DNA of 64,000 nt from Circinella minor (GCA_016758965.1 JAEPRB010000003.1:310001-374000), one strand, 5' to 3'. Counted from the stretch's first letter, positions 1-12,608 are shown. A program made the numbers and translations. Notes: a model not told the origin generated them from the sequence alone.

Positions 1-2600
1 ACACATAATATATAGTGTTATTGGTTTTAGTAGTATATATTTATCATTATTATCAATTGATGAACCAAAAGAAGAAACGCAATCACATCTAATTCTTTTA
101 AAAATGATAATACGTACTAGTTAAAGTTACTTATACGCATAAAAACTATTAAGATTATAGTTATGTTTTGATTGTTTTAGTCTATAATGGTAGATTGTGT
201 AAGGCAATCCAATTATTTCCGTCGACTCAAGGTTGCTCGAATAAGTGAGCTTGAAAATTGTACAACAAAAATTAAAATACGTAGACATCCATCAACACAT
301 TTATCATACTTTTGATTTTAATCTGAACAAAAACGTGGGGCCGCATGGATTTTTTTGTGTGTGGTCGGGTTATGCTAAACTTTATTTGATATTTTATACT
401 TTTAGCATATTGACCCGAGAAAAAAGCATAATGTTTATATATTATAATAATAAATACTCTAGAATAATCACATACAAATAACAAAAGATTTTCTATTTGT
501 TGAAATTGTAAATTATGTGTGTGTGAACAACTATAATATAAATGAAGTACTCTGTTTTTTTGTTAAGCCCACGTTTCAAGGATATTCAACTGTTTAGTTA
601 TTTTGAGGTGCGGAATCTTTATTTAGTCGACAATGGTTTTGGACAATACTTGAAAAGTATTTACTACGTATTCAAGAGACACTATGATGATGAAGTTAGT
701 TTGATTCTATACTTGCTTGTAATTGATAAGGAATCTATACTCTTATTATTACAAAAAGACGTTGAGAAAAAGAACTATGCCACATAGCCCACTCTATACA
801 AAATATTATTTTCCTATCATGACATGGTTAAGTAGGGGCTATGTTTAGTGTAAAAGAAATGAAATTTGGAAAAGTGAGGTCGCATAATTGTAGCTATGCT
901 GTACTACCTCACTGATAATAAACTCCATTACTTATATCTGCATATATTCTCTTTGATGTACACACACACATACGAGTCATTTGAATTTTTTTTATTTATT
1001 ACGTGATATTTAGCTTATTTGTTTGAAAGAGAGAAAAAATAAGTGGTATATTTCTTTTTCTATTGGTAATTTTCCAGCGCTTTGAAAAAAAACATAATGA
1101 GATAAATTTAAGGTCAGAGTTTTTCGCACACACTCTCCCTACAAAAAAAAAAAGAACTTGGCTTTTTTGCTAGATTAAACTTTTTTATTGCTATGGATTT
1201 CATTCTACCGGATTGAATTATTTGCTATTATGGTATATAATTATTGATAAATAGGGTAAAAATCAGAATAACATTTAAAAGCTACACTGATACAAATATT
1301 AAAATATCACATTTTACTTATATCCTTAGGCTCGACCTTTAATTACCAAGGAAATAACCCAGTATCGATGCACGTTTGGATTTAACATGCTGGTGATCTT
1401 TGTTTATCCACTCGTGGGGTCAATGGGTGTAAAAATCTATACTTGCCACAGCAGCTTGCTTGAATATTTACATTAACATGTAAACCGGGTTGTGAAGGAC
1501 CTTACCCTCTATGAGAGCTTTCAGATTGACACTTTCTATTGAATCTGTGGGGTCAATGGGGTAAAACCTATACTAGCCACAGCAGCCTGTTGGAAAGCTT
1601 TAGACCGGGTTGCAACAAGAATGGATTGGCTATTTGTGCAGCTGTTCGTTGGATGTGGGTTCAAGATTGTTGCTTTATGGATTCCTTTTACTCAAATGAA
1701 TGTTTCTGTCTTGCTCATATATTGTTACTTCCTTCTTTTTGGTATTTTCCCTTTCTCTTTTTTTCGTTTCCCTCTATTATCTTTTTTTTCTCCATATCTT
1801 TATTACGTATTATTATTAACATCATCATCATCATTATTATTTTTAACTCAAATAGATACCTGACGTTTATATGCAGTAATAACTAAGTTTATCTCCAACC
1901 AATAAGAATTATTTTTCCTCGTAACCATGATCGATTTTACCTGGAACAAGATTCGAATTAAGGAGTTAGATAATCAAATAATTAGTATAAAAAGGATAGT
2001 TTCTTCCTTTAAAACAAAATAACAATCAGTTCACTCTCTTTCATTTTTATTGAAATAACATTTTTTCCGACTTGTTGATCTGTTGAATTTGCTGGTTATA
2101 AAAACCGCCCATTTATTTATTTTCCTTTTTGTTGAATAAGTTATTAATATAACTTTTCTTATTCCTTGAGTCCTTTACTCGGAACTTCTTATATTTTATT
2201 TTTATTTTATTAAATACGATCCGAATGGGACGTAACAATATAATGTACGTATTGTATAGAGACTGATGTATTTTAGCTAAAAGAGGTTTATAGAACTCCA
2301 CATCATCGATCTTGCTGATAAATATTTTCATAAAGGCGTTACATATAATTCAAGGTCCACGAAATCATGAATAAGTCACGAATGAATAGCATCATTTTAT
2401 GTAGTTATTGTTGCATTGATGAATAAATCAATTGTAGTTTTATTTATTACTATTAATTAATAACATAGTTATAAAATGATTTTTTCTTTGAAATTTTATA
2501 TTATGTATATATGATACATGGGTTGTGTTGTAAAAATGAAAAAAAAAAGTATAATGTTCTGTTGATAGTGATATGATAATAATAATACAATGAAATACGT
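1..2600. other. AT-rich gene-poor stretch
   Basis: I see no convincing gene here. Open frames at 245-481, 542-787 and 1539-1886 lack splice-consistent extensions, homology that I recognise or coding-like composition. The only structured part is the degenerate repeat at about 1414-1613, followed by a pyrimidine-rich tract and ATT/ATC triplets near 1810-1850, which resembles the tail of an old retroelement. Confidence 0.5.
1414..1613 (+). repeat. Degenerate direct repeat, two ~70-80 bp copies
   Basis: The first copy begins at 1414 with GTGGGGTCAATGGG and the second at 1547 with the same letters. Both continue with a 'taaaa..CTATACT.GCCACAGCAGC' type core (about 1430-1455 and 1562-1586) and then ACCGGGTTG. 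The copies diverge by substitutions and small indels and start 133 bp apart. The sequence after the second copy is T-rich and ends in trinucleotides, as some LINE 3' ends do. A retroelement origin is inference; the repetition is visible directly. Confidence 0.6.
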
Positions 2601-2625
2601 GATGGATTATAAATGAATGAGATAG

Positions 2626-2925
2626 CTAAGGTATTGGATTGCTAGACAAAGCTGACATAAGCACCTCGCTTGCTTTTTGTTGTGTTAATGATTTTTTCAA
2701 AATGAAGGGAGGCTGTACTTGCTGTTGTGTCAATGCCTGTCTGGCAATGACATCTCCCGTCGCCTGAACATGCGATTCTAACATGGCATTTCGCGCCTCC
2801 ACTTGCCGGACACGATCTTCCAACTGCAGCAACGCATTGTTTGCGGTATTATCTTGTTGAATAGTGGCATTACGAGCCGCGCTGCGCTGGGCTTGAGCAG
2901 CATTGTGTTCTCCTAAAGTTGGCAT
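2626..2925 (-). CDS. Small coiled-coil ORF or 3'-terminal exon
   Basis: A 99-residue open frame begins at an ATG directly after an acceptor-like ttttttttag on the minus strand. It ends at 2626. The protein is Gln/Ala/Asn-rich, with a heptad-like stretch (LEDRVRQVEARNAMLESHV) that predicts a short coiled coil. Its base composition is richer in G+C than the surroundings, which supports real coding. It lies just downstream of the decaying PD-(D/E)XK-like gene and may be that gene's last exon, but I could not find a donor that joins the two in phase. Function unknown. Confidence 0.4.
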   Translation of the reverse strand: MPTLGEHNAAQAQRSAARNATIQQDNTANNALLQLEDRVRQVEARNAMLESHVQATGDVIARQALTQQQVQPPFILKKSLTQQKASEVLMSALSSNPIP

Positions 2926-2966
2926 CTAAAAAAAATCCCAATATAAAAGCGATCACTCAACACGTT

Positions 2967-4680
2967 CTATAGGTAAGTGTCAAGGGTTTCGCGCCGTTTA
3001 TCTTGTATATTTTCAGGTGTAGGTGACGGAATACAGTGTGAATATGTTTTTGCAACTGCCATCGGGCTGTTAAGAGATGATGTAATATTATATACGTCCT
3101 TGATGGATCTTGGAATTATTATTTTTTCAAGTTCAAACATGAGATAAAGACCATCAGTTACCAAGCTAATTCCGTAAAAGATGATTGTATGCCCAATAAT
3201 AACCCCGGTGTACACAACAGCAACAAAAAAAAAGACTGAGTCGTTAGAAGTCAAGTGGCGCTTTACGCATAGAATTAATTTACTTACCCACTGCTTGGTA
3301 TAACATTACGCCTTCCATCGAATCAGTATCAATAGCATCTTTTCCAAAAACACCAAGTCTTAACAAATCTTTAGCAAGTAAATAATTCTCATCGACGCTG
3401 TCAGCAGATTTAACTTCACCAAATACACGAGAAAAAGTACATTTGGGTCCGACCATTTGCGAAACAACACAATCAGGACGACAGAATGTAGGTCTACCAA
3501 AGATACCAAGATTATCTAACTTGGTATTTGGCCTACGTATTTATCAAAATATATAAGTATAATCAAATCTACGTACGTATTTCTGTTTATTTTGTCTATT
3601 GCTAATTTTTTATTTACCATCTCATTCTGGATGTACTTGATGTTAATATGGGAGAGAGGAATGGAGATAAAAAGGATGTTATAAGGTCTATCTCAGGTAC
3701 CGAGTCTACCATATTTGTCATTGGATATGTTTCAACACTAATTTAAAAAAAAAGAACGAGCTTAGATATTGGTTAATGCATAACATAATACTGAAACTAT
3801 TAATACGTACATGTTTCGTATCGACCGAATAATCTTCATTTCTTCTAATAAACCTTTTTTTCTTGCTATACGGGCAAGATCATTTAAATCATCGGCAACA
3901 CCGTCAGTCGAGCTTCTCAAAGTAGTTATTTCCTATAATTTATACCAAAAACTTATAAGTATAAAAATAAATAACGATGTAAAAGAATGACTTATCCAAA
4001 TTGATTATGTATACCTTGAGTTTACTTTTCAATACATCACTGATTTCTTCATTAAACTTTGCTTCTTCAGAACAAAAAGCCTTGCGTGTTTTTAATAGTA
4101 TAAAATGCGTCTCTCGAGACCCAGTTTTCAATTTCGCAGATTTCATTTTTGAAACCCCCTATTGAGTATGGTTGCATCGAATATTTTAAGCATTGTAGGT
4201 GAATATTCCCAAGGCTTTAACAACAGTACATGAGTTAAGGCCCTACGGAAGAAGAATAAATATTGGATTACTATATTTTTTCGTATCTCCCAATATCTGA
4301 TACAAATGCACTTACAAGAGTTCATGCAAATCAGTTTCCTGAAACATCTTTCTTTTAGAAATGATATCCTTTGATTTGACTTTGTAACTATAAAACAGAG
4401 AAGCAATATCTTTTTCGTCAACCGTATATGTGAATTCAGGAATGGGACCTAAATGAACACAGTCAATATCAGCCAATGATATTGGGATTTCTGGCAACAA
4501 CAAATTATCTTGGGTGGCATTCTCTTCATAAAAGTTTCGCTCTCCAAAATCGCGACAAGATCGAGTAGGATTAATAGAGTTGTGAGATTGACTATAATCA
4601 AAAACAACAGAACTCGCAGTAGGATGAGAAGATTCTATAAGAAGTCCTGAAGTGCCATGGACAGAACCAAGTAATGATCG
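2967..4680 (-). pseudogene. Mucorales-type PD-(D/E)XK-like family gene, frameshifted
   Basis: Exons read on the minus strand are 4680-4316, 4242-4015, 3932-3811, 3737-3618, 3532-3288 and 3235-2967. The first exon holds a CVHLGPIPEFTYTVDEKDI motif. The fifth holds RPD, then about 18 residues later FGEVKSAD, followed by GVFGKDAID. The order D...E-V-K followed by a helix resembles the restriction-endonuclease-like fold. The sixth exon holds DGLYLMFELEKIIIPRS. I recall similar uncharacterised proteins as abundant in Mucorales; this is memory, not a search. In exon two the frame shifts near 4147, where a TGA in one frame overlaps an ATG in the next beside GGGGG and AAAAA runs. No start codon is visible, because a stop at 4681-4683 closes the frame and a ttctaac branch-like signal suggests a missing upstream exon. 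Decayed copy, or a model with an unseen intron. Confidence 0.6.
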
Positions 4681-5402
4681 TTAGAACGTCAGGTTTTCAC
4701 CACTGTGTAATTTCTATAAATTATTTAATATGGTTCGTATTCTTATTTTAATATATCAAAAAGCAAAATTAAAAGCAGGTTAAGTTATACCAAGTTGTTA
4801 CCAAAATCATTATATTGCCCCAATTTTAACTTGACCAATCCCACTTTTCAAACTTTTTGTTATTTTACATGGAGTTATTTTTTATTAACATAATAGTTTT
4901 ATAAAGAAGAAAAAGAATAGAATACGAGTGAAAAGAGAATATTTTAGTCAAACTGTAATTCTTTTTGTAATCCCTTACATGCATTGGTTAGTTGCAACAA
5001 TAAAATTGCCATCTGTTTCAAAATTATTATCCTCACCAGATATGTTACACAGAAGGATGTACGTAAAGTTGTCAGATGATTTTGACGGAAAGGACGCCGG
5101 ATGATAGAAAATTTTATAACATCCATGATTCTTTTTTCTTTTTCTTGAAAAAATAAATAAGATATGTTGTACAAAAATATGATAGTAAAAAATATAAACA
5201 TTTCAGAGAGGTATATGACTTCACCTGTCGTTATTTGAATACAAAGTGCTGTGTCGCGTGCTGAATCAATGATGACGATAATGCATGAGAATGAAAAGGT
5301 GAAGGATCAGCAGTCCTATTTTTTTTTATTTCTTCCCCATATATACGACCAAAAAAAATTGAAACTTTCATTTAGCTCTTTTACTTTTTTTACTCTCCTA
5401 TA
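4681..5402. other. Divergent intergenic stretch upstream of first P450
   Basis: This region separates the minus-strand decaying gene from the plus-strand P450. An 85-residue minus-strand frame (4944-5201) covers part of it and could hold a lost 5' exon, but none of its donors joins the downstream exon in phase without a stop. The last 100 bases before 5403 are T-rich, typical of promoters and leaders in this window. Confidence 0.4.
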
Positions 5403-7969
5403 ATGGTAAACTCAAGCCTGATCCGTGAACAACTATATGTATACCGCTATTATGTGGGAGCGATTGCGACTACAATACTCGTTTGTGATCAAATTTATCG
5501 TCGATTCTTTGAGGTTCCGAAGCAGTTACAACACATCCCACATCTTAGCTATTGGAAACACTTAATGTCTTTGATTATGAAAGAACCATTGGTTTCTCGA
5601 ACTCAACGGTTGATCTTTCCTCTTCTCTCACAAGCAAATGGTTTATATCTTGTATGTCTTTTTTTTTGTTTTTTTTTTTTGTTTCTGTATTGAACATTTA
5701 CTTATTTAATGTATTACTTTACATGTGGAATATGTATATTTTATTCTTATTGCTTATGTTGTAAAATAACTGATATCGTTGGCGAAAATTAGAACAAAAT
5801 GCCTTTTGACTGGACTATCTATGTCGCAAACCCAATCCTGGCCAAAACTGTTTTTTTTAAACCAGGTATGAGTATTACTAAATTACTATATATGGATATT
5901 CGCCAATGTGGCGCTGATATGTAACATATTAAGAAATTATTTTCTTTATATATTATAGAATATGCGACAAAGACAACATTTTTAATGGATTACTTTCCCG
6001 AGGATAGCGCAATGATGCATTTTGCTGGAAAAGACAACGTTGCTATTATTAACGGAGAACATTGGAAGGCACAACGAAAGGTAATTAGAAAACTGACTAT
6101 TTATTACAGTATTTTTGTCTCACTACGAAAATCTGTTGTGGTGGTTTAATTTGTCGCATAATGTTATTGAAGTAATTATTCAGTAATTATGTGTATATGC
6201 ATTATTCTTCTTTTATACTTTGAATATAATTTAAGATCATGAATCCTGCTTTTCATCGAGAAATGCCAGCTGCAGTGTTTGGTAGTTTGATGCCGAGTGT
6301 TTTTGAACTAATCAAACAAATGCAAAGTAATGGTGAAGGACATGTATCAGTAAGCACGTTGACGCGACGTTTAACACTGGATGCATTGGGAAAGGCTGCA
6401 TTTGGTAAATAATGAAGATTGTAGTATGAATAGAAGAAAAAAAAGAACATTATTAAATAAGATTTCAAAATGTGACTTATTCTTGTTTATGTACTGTATA
6501 GATTTTGATTTTTGTGCACTCAAAGATGAGCATTCTGTATGGGTTGAGACATATAATCAAGTCGTTGAGTCATTTTTGGAAATCATTCCTATTTTTTTCC
6601 CTACGGTGGATCGCGTATATAAATTTTTGAGTCGCAAGAGAAGAGAAAGATATAATGCGACATTTAAACTAGTTTCCTTACTGGATGATTTAGCGGATAA
6701 GAAACGTGAAGAATTACTACAACAGAAACTAGATCTGGAGGACGATAGATCAAACAATAGCAATGATCTACTTACAATGATGTTGAAGGCAGAAATGCGT
6801 GGTGAGGGAGCGTGGACAAAAGAGGAATTACGGGTATGTGTATTGTGTTCTGTATACAAAACTCGAGTAGTTTACCATATGTTAATAACGTCATTTAATT
6901 ATTCTTACACTGGAACATTTTTATTTTATTTTCCAAAAGCATAATATGGCAATTTTTTTTTTGGCAGGTAAAAATATTATCATTTTCTGTCCTTGAGACC
7001 ACGTGTAACATGTACTTATATTGATCATGATTATTAATACTCTATATTTCTTTAAAGGTCATGATACGACAAGTAACTCGTTGGCGTTTTGTTTATATTA
7101 TCTTGCTATCAACCCAGTAAGCTGCTATTTTTAGCCTAATTATAATAACTACAAAATTATAGAGGTATCTGAGTAATATCAACTACTAAGCACGGCTTTC
7201 TTAAACTTAATAATTGTTCCTAAATATAAAATAGGATATTCAAGCAAAAGCACGGGAAGAAGCACTTTGTGTGTTAGGTGATGAGCCCATCGATGTTTTT
7301 CCCACTCTTGAAGACTGTAAAAAATTTACGTATATTGACATGTGTATAAAAGAGGTATTATTATTTTTTTGCTGCTGAATTATACAGTTACATGGTCTGA
7401 AAAAGATGAATAACAATATGAACAATAATGTTTCAAATTCGAATTATAGGGTCTACGCCTTCAGCCACCAGCTAATGAAATTACTGCACGAATCACACCG
7501 AAAGATACCGATTTGGATTTGGGTGGAATTATCATTCCTGGTGGAAGTATGATTAATGTCGATATCCAAGCGTTACATTATCGACCAGATTTATGGCATA
7601 ATTCTGAAACGTTTATTCCCGAGAGGTTTGCCAAAGGTGGTGAACATGACTTACACGAAGGTATCACGTACGCGCCATTTAGTCAAGGTGGAAGAATCTG
7701 TTTAGGAATCAATTTTAGTATGACTGAACAACGGGTGGTATTATCAATGTTATGTAAGTTTTAAATTTTTATTTAAAATACGTACTGTAAATATGAAATC
7801 ATTAATACACATGATACTTATTTTTAATATTGATTTCTATATTTCTAAAGTGAAAAAATACGAATGGGAACTTCCTTCTGAGTCTATCCATCACGATAGA
7901 ATAGTAATGGACCAAACATTTAATGTCGCTCCGGACTCCTTGACAATTAAATTTGATAGTCGATACTAG
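5403..7969 (+). CDS. Cytochrome P450 monooxygenase (CYP509-like), copy 1
   Basis: This is a haem-thiolate monooxygenase, probably ER-anchored and reduced by NADPH-P450 reductase. Ten exons: 5403-5651, 5793-5865, 5959-6080, 6236-6404, 6502-6833, 6940-6967, 7058-7116, 7235-7354, 7450-7753, 7851-7969. They sum to 1575 nt (524 residues), the usual P450 length. The N-terminus has a hydrophobic anchor (about residues 15-35). The I-helix oxygen-binding motif is LAGHDTTSNS, split by introns as in copy 2. The K-helix ExxR is KEGLRLQPP. The haem loop is FSQGGRICLG with its axial Cys. The ATG at 5403 follows a T-rich leader. The CYP509 label is from memory of Mucorales P450s; substrate unknown. It is the upstream partner of the paralogue at 8893. 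It has one intron (7355-7449) that copy 2 lacks, placed inside the ExxR motif. Confidence 0.9.
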
Positions 7970-8892
7970 TAGTCATAATAAAGCGGTCAAAAAAATATGT
8001 ATATTATCCATTTTGTATAAAATAATTATATGTAATTATTGGTTCGAGTTATGTAAAAAAGGATAACATTATTTAAGTTTGTTACTTAGTATCTAGAGTC
8101 TAATAAAAGAATAATATCATGATCGACTTCTTTTACTACTATTTTAAGCTAATATACTTTTTCTTCTTTATTTTACCTCTTACTTTTTTCTACCTTTGTA
8201 CACTTAATTTCATAAATAAGGTACGTAATTGAATTGTCGTTTGCAAAAGGTAAAAAACGTAGTATGATGAAGAAACAATAATATTCTTATATACATTCGA
8301 TGTTAATAAAGTCTTGTAAATTGAATATTTTGATAAATTGAAATAGATACGTATCTATTATTAGGTACGTAACCACGCAAAGAAGCTTCGAAAAAAGAAT
8401 CCGGTAATAATTTTTTCCCTTTAGTTACGCAGGTTCCTTCTTGCTTTCATTTGTATCTTATGAGTTACTGTATATTACATTTATGTACAAGAAAATAAGT
8501 CTGTGTTATCTTGGAAAATGAAAGCTAAGCTTTTATAATTATTAGACTCCATGCAATAAAAAAAAACAATCGTGTAACAATGAAAAAATACTTTTTGCAA
8601 ACAGGTGACACAGACATTCATGCTATTCTTTTAATGCTCTCTGTAGTTTATCCTACCGACCCCGGCGTCGTCTCCGTTTCAGTGTGAAATTTGATCCGAT
8701 TACAGTCGGAAGAGGTTTATAATTTTCTGAGTCATTCAAACGGATCAGAATTTTGAAAATTAATATATAAATATACTCTTTACGCATAGATAATTATTGT
8801 TTTTTTTATCATCATATAAAACCAAGTCTATTAAAACTCAAAGTACTACAGCATAAACACAACTTTTTTTCTTCTAACAATCAATAACAATA
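7970..8892. other. Intergenic between tandem P450s
   Basis: No gene seen. It contains the 3' end signals of copy 1 (aataaa-like at about 7977) and the promoter of copy 2. A GC-rich patch near 8655-8680 (gaccccggcgtcg) stands out in AT-rich DNA, but I cannot assign it a role. Confidence 0.5.
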
Positions 8893-11367
8893 ATGAGCAA
8901 TCGTCAAGATTTGATACGAGAACTTTATGTTTATCGATATTATATTATCTTTGCAACTGCTGCAACATATTATATTCGTAGATTATACCGTCAAATTTAT
9001 ACAATCCCCAAAAACTTAAACCATATTCCTGCTATTTCATATGGCGATCTTTTGAAATCGTTAGGAAATAATGAGCCACTTCTTCAACGAACAAAAAGAC
9101 TTGTGTTTCCTATTCTTTCCAAGGCAAATGGTATATACTTGGTAACTTACGTATATATTTATACACAGTATTATTTTTATGGTATCTAATATGTATTGAT
9201 ACATAATTATAGATACGTAGATCAAATGTAAACTCACTCTTCTTTTTTCTTTTACTAAACAAAATTCTAGAACAAATTTCCTTTCGATTGGACAGTCTAT
9301 GTCGCAAATCCTGTCTTGGCCCGACACATTTTATATAAACCAGGTAACAACAAAAAGAAGAGTAGTGTAAACATGAATGATAGATAGATTACCAATCAAA
9401 ATTCAGTATACTTAAAGCATAATTATATAATAAATCAAAACAGTTTTGGTGCTAATCAAATTGCTAAAAAAAATAGAATTTGCTACAAAGTCAATGGCCG
9501 TGAATGCTCATTTTCCAGAAAATAGCGCTCAGAATCAGATGTTTGGTACAGACAATCTACTCACTGCCAATGGAGAAGATTGGAAACGTCAACGAAAGGC
9601 AAATATTTATTCTCTTTTTTTTTAAAAAATTATATATAAATGTCAGATATTGTAGTGGGGAATAATGATGTGTCTTATTTTTACCCTTACAATCGCTTCA
9701 TTATTCATTTTTGCAGATAATAATAATGGTCTATTGTATATTATCGTAGATCATGAATCCTGCTTTCCATCACGCACAGCCTATAAATATCTTTACATCA
9801 CTTATGCCTCAAGCCTTTGCATTAATCGATGAAAGTGAAAACAAGACTATATCTGCCACTCAACTTTCAAAACGTTTGACACTTGACGCAATTGGAAAAT
9901 TCGCATTTGGTAATACGCTTTCCTATGTTATATTATTTCTATTCTTCCCATTACTAATAATATATGGTCCTAAATTATAAAATTTATAGATTTTAATTTT
10001 AAAGCTCTTGAAGACAAAAATTCTGTTTGGGTCAAGACATATGAGATGGCTTTCAAAGGGTTTATGGATATCATTCCAATCGCTTATCCTAGACTTGATT
10101 GGATATATCGAAAAATAAGTAAAGAACGCAGAGAAAGATATAATGCAGCATTTGAACTTATGGGATTGTTGGATGAAATTGCTGATGGAAGACTAAAGTG
10201 GTTGCTCAAAAATAAATCTACTATAAGCAATCGTCCTAAAAGTGAAAAGGATTTGCTTACATTGATGCTAGAAGGAGAATTAGCCGGTGAAGGAATCTGG
10301 ACTAAACTAGAATTGCGGGTAAATATTTTTTTTTCTAAGACATATTTCATAATTTAATATGTAATCAAATTTTTTTATTCCTGAATCATATAGCACAATA
10401 TGGCACTTCTCTTTTTGGCAGGTAAATAATATATAGTGTCTTACGTATGTATATTGTTGTCCATAGAGACTAATATAATTATACCTGTCTTTTTAAATAT
10501 ATTATAGGACATGATACTACTAGTCACTCATTAGCACATTGCTTGTATGAACTCGCCGTCAATCCTGTAAGTTTGTATAATATATTTTTGTAGTATAATT
10601 TCTCTTGATCTTTACACTACTACTGCCGTTACTACTGCTGCTATTTCTATATCTATCAATAAGTAGATCTCATGAATAATTTATACAACATCGTGATTGG
10701 GTTTATTATAATACTATAGGATATCCAAGAAAAAGCACGGCAAGAATCCATAAACGTTCTTGGAAGTGAATTAGTAGATGTTTTCCCCACATTACAAGAC
10801 TCCAAAAACTTTCCATATTTGGATATGATTATTAAAGAAGTCTTGCGAATGCATGCGCCATTTAATGAAGTATCTGTCCGTGTTTCACATGAAGATGTCG
10901 AATTGGGTGGAATTGTCATTCCCAAAAATACCATCGTTAATATCGATATTGAAGCTTTACATTATAACCCGGATACATGGAAAAACCCCGAGCAATTTGA
11001 TCCTGAACGATTCGCTGAAGGCGGTGAACATTATTCGCATGAAGGTGTTACTTGGGTCCCTTTTTCGGGAGGTTCGCGCCAATGTATTGGTATTAACTTT
11101 AGTATGATGGAGCAAAGAATTGCATTATCTATGCTATGTAAGTCTTATTACCATTTTCTGGTCCGCTTTGATACTACGTTTATAGATTTATTTACTTTCT
11201 TCTGTACTAATACAGTGAAAATCTCGTCGTAATTATATATTATATTAGTGAGAAAATACACTTGGAAGCTACCTGAAGGTTCAAAGCATGAAAACGGAAT
11301 CGTGGCTGATTTACCATTAAACTTTGCTCCCGAGTCTCTTGAAATTCAGTTTATTGAAAGATACTAA
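8893..11367 (+). CDS. Cytochrome P450 monooxygenase (CYP509-like), copy 2
   Basis: Tandem paralogue of the gene at 5403. Nine exons: 8893-9141, 9271-9343, 9477-9598, 9750-9909, 9990-10318, 10394-10421, 10508-10566, 10720-11137, 11249-11367. They total 1557 nt (518 residues). Motifs seen are an N-terminal anchor, I-helix LAGHDTTSHSLA, ExxR in KEVLRMHAP, and haem loop FSGGSRQCIG. Intron positions match copy 1 except that the intron inside the ExxR motif is absent. The third intron begins GC rather than GT (CGAAAG|GCAAAT at 9599); no GT is available there, and joining to ATCATGAAT at 9750 keeps the frame and matches copy 1. Likely ER membrane; substrate unknown. The proteins differ substantially, so the duplication is not recent. 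Confidence 0.9.
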
Positions 11368-12608
11368 AGTTAAAATTGATTTTATTTTATATACGGTCTT
11401 ATCATTCCAAATACTTCTTATCTTCTCTAATTATTTTCTTGTGTATTGATTTTTCTATATAAATATTTGAAAAAAATGTTTAAAGCAAGGTTTTTTATTT
11501 ATTTATTTTTTGCTGTCATTCTTATTTTCCCAGAGAAAGAATAACCTACAAAGCATCAGCTACTTTAACTTTGACTTGAACTTTTCCTACAGATGATTTA
11601 GTCGTTCTCCCCACACTATAGGTTCAAACTACTAGTACTATATAAATTTTTCCCTCGGCATTGCATAATTCTCAAAATTTTGTAGCGGATTCTGTTGTAT
11701 CTATTCACAATAAACTTTTTTATTGAATCGAGGAATCGAATAAATAAACCATAAAAATAAAATTGATAAATCAATTTTTTGCTTTTGTTTTGATAAAATA
11801 CTTGAACATTTAATATTTATATTCAAATGCCTGGTTAATAAGTTGGCACATCCAATCTATAACAAGGGGTTGTTTTTGTTGAATGCAAATTAAAAATAAC
11901 ACATACATGTAGATATAATTCAACCCAAATCAACTTAAACTAGATAAGGTTAATAAACAGTACGATTAATGTACCAAAAAAAGTAATGATTACAGCTAAT
12001 AATACTGATCATTTCTTCGAAAATTGGAAGTTATCAGTATTAAAAATTACTTGGAAAGTGAGAATTACATAGTCAATGGAGGAAGTGCTGCACGAAGTGG
12101 ATCACCACAAGGACAAGTACATCTAAATCTGCTACTTATATAACAATTCATAATTATTACATATGTTTATATTTTTTATTATTGCAATGAGTACTGTATA
12201 AGGGAAAGTTGCTCATCTTGTATCTGCGGCGAAGTTACCGAATGTGGATAATAACTATCCTTAAAGTAGTAAGTGATAACATATCGTACCGTATAAATAG
12301 AAAAGAATAATGTCTCGTTAAAAAAATATAATCTTTAATAGGTTACTCTCTATGTATTATATTAAAGGAAAGGTGCTCGAGGTTAATCACGAAAGAGGTA
12401 GACAACGTGGCTATTAATTTTCACTTCTCCATTGCTGTGATAGATTCATTCATTATAACTCAGCCTTACAGCTTCCCACTAGTTATAGATTCATTTTTAT
12501 ATTGCATTGAAACCACTAACGACCGTGCACTTCTTTTTTTGGCTTTTCCATTTTTTTTTTTTTTGCTGGGAGAAGAATAGAAAAAAAAGTGCCATCGTTT
12601 TTTCCTTC
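11368..12608. other. Intergenic before RalGAP beta gene
   Basis: No intact gene. It contains the coding-like remnant at 11983-12415 and T-rich leader sequence before 12609. The 12507-12719 open frame is mostly non-coding, but it overlaps the true first exon of the RalGAP gene. Confidence 0.5.
11983..12415 (+). pseudogene. Coding-like remnant, unidentified
   Basis: Three short pieces read like exons. About 12067-12115 gives NYIVNGGSAARSGSPQGQ and ends at a gtacatc donor. About 12202-12266 follows an ataag acceptor and gives GKVAHLVSAAKLPNVDNNYP. About 12342-12415 gives YYIKGKVLEVNHERGRQRGY and a stop. The pieces are not in one frame without a shift, and no start codon fits. I do not recognise the family. 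Most likely a degraded gene; chance is possible in so short a stretch. Confidence 0.25.

Noticed and set aside
5403..11367. Biosynthetic gene cluster around the P450 pair
   Set aside because: Neighbours are a decayed Mucorales family gene and a RalGAP homologue; no synthase, transferase or transporter is present.
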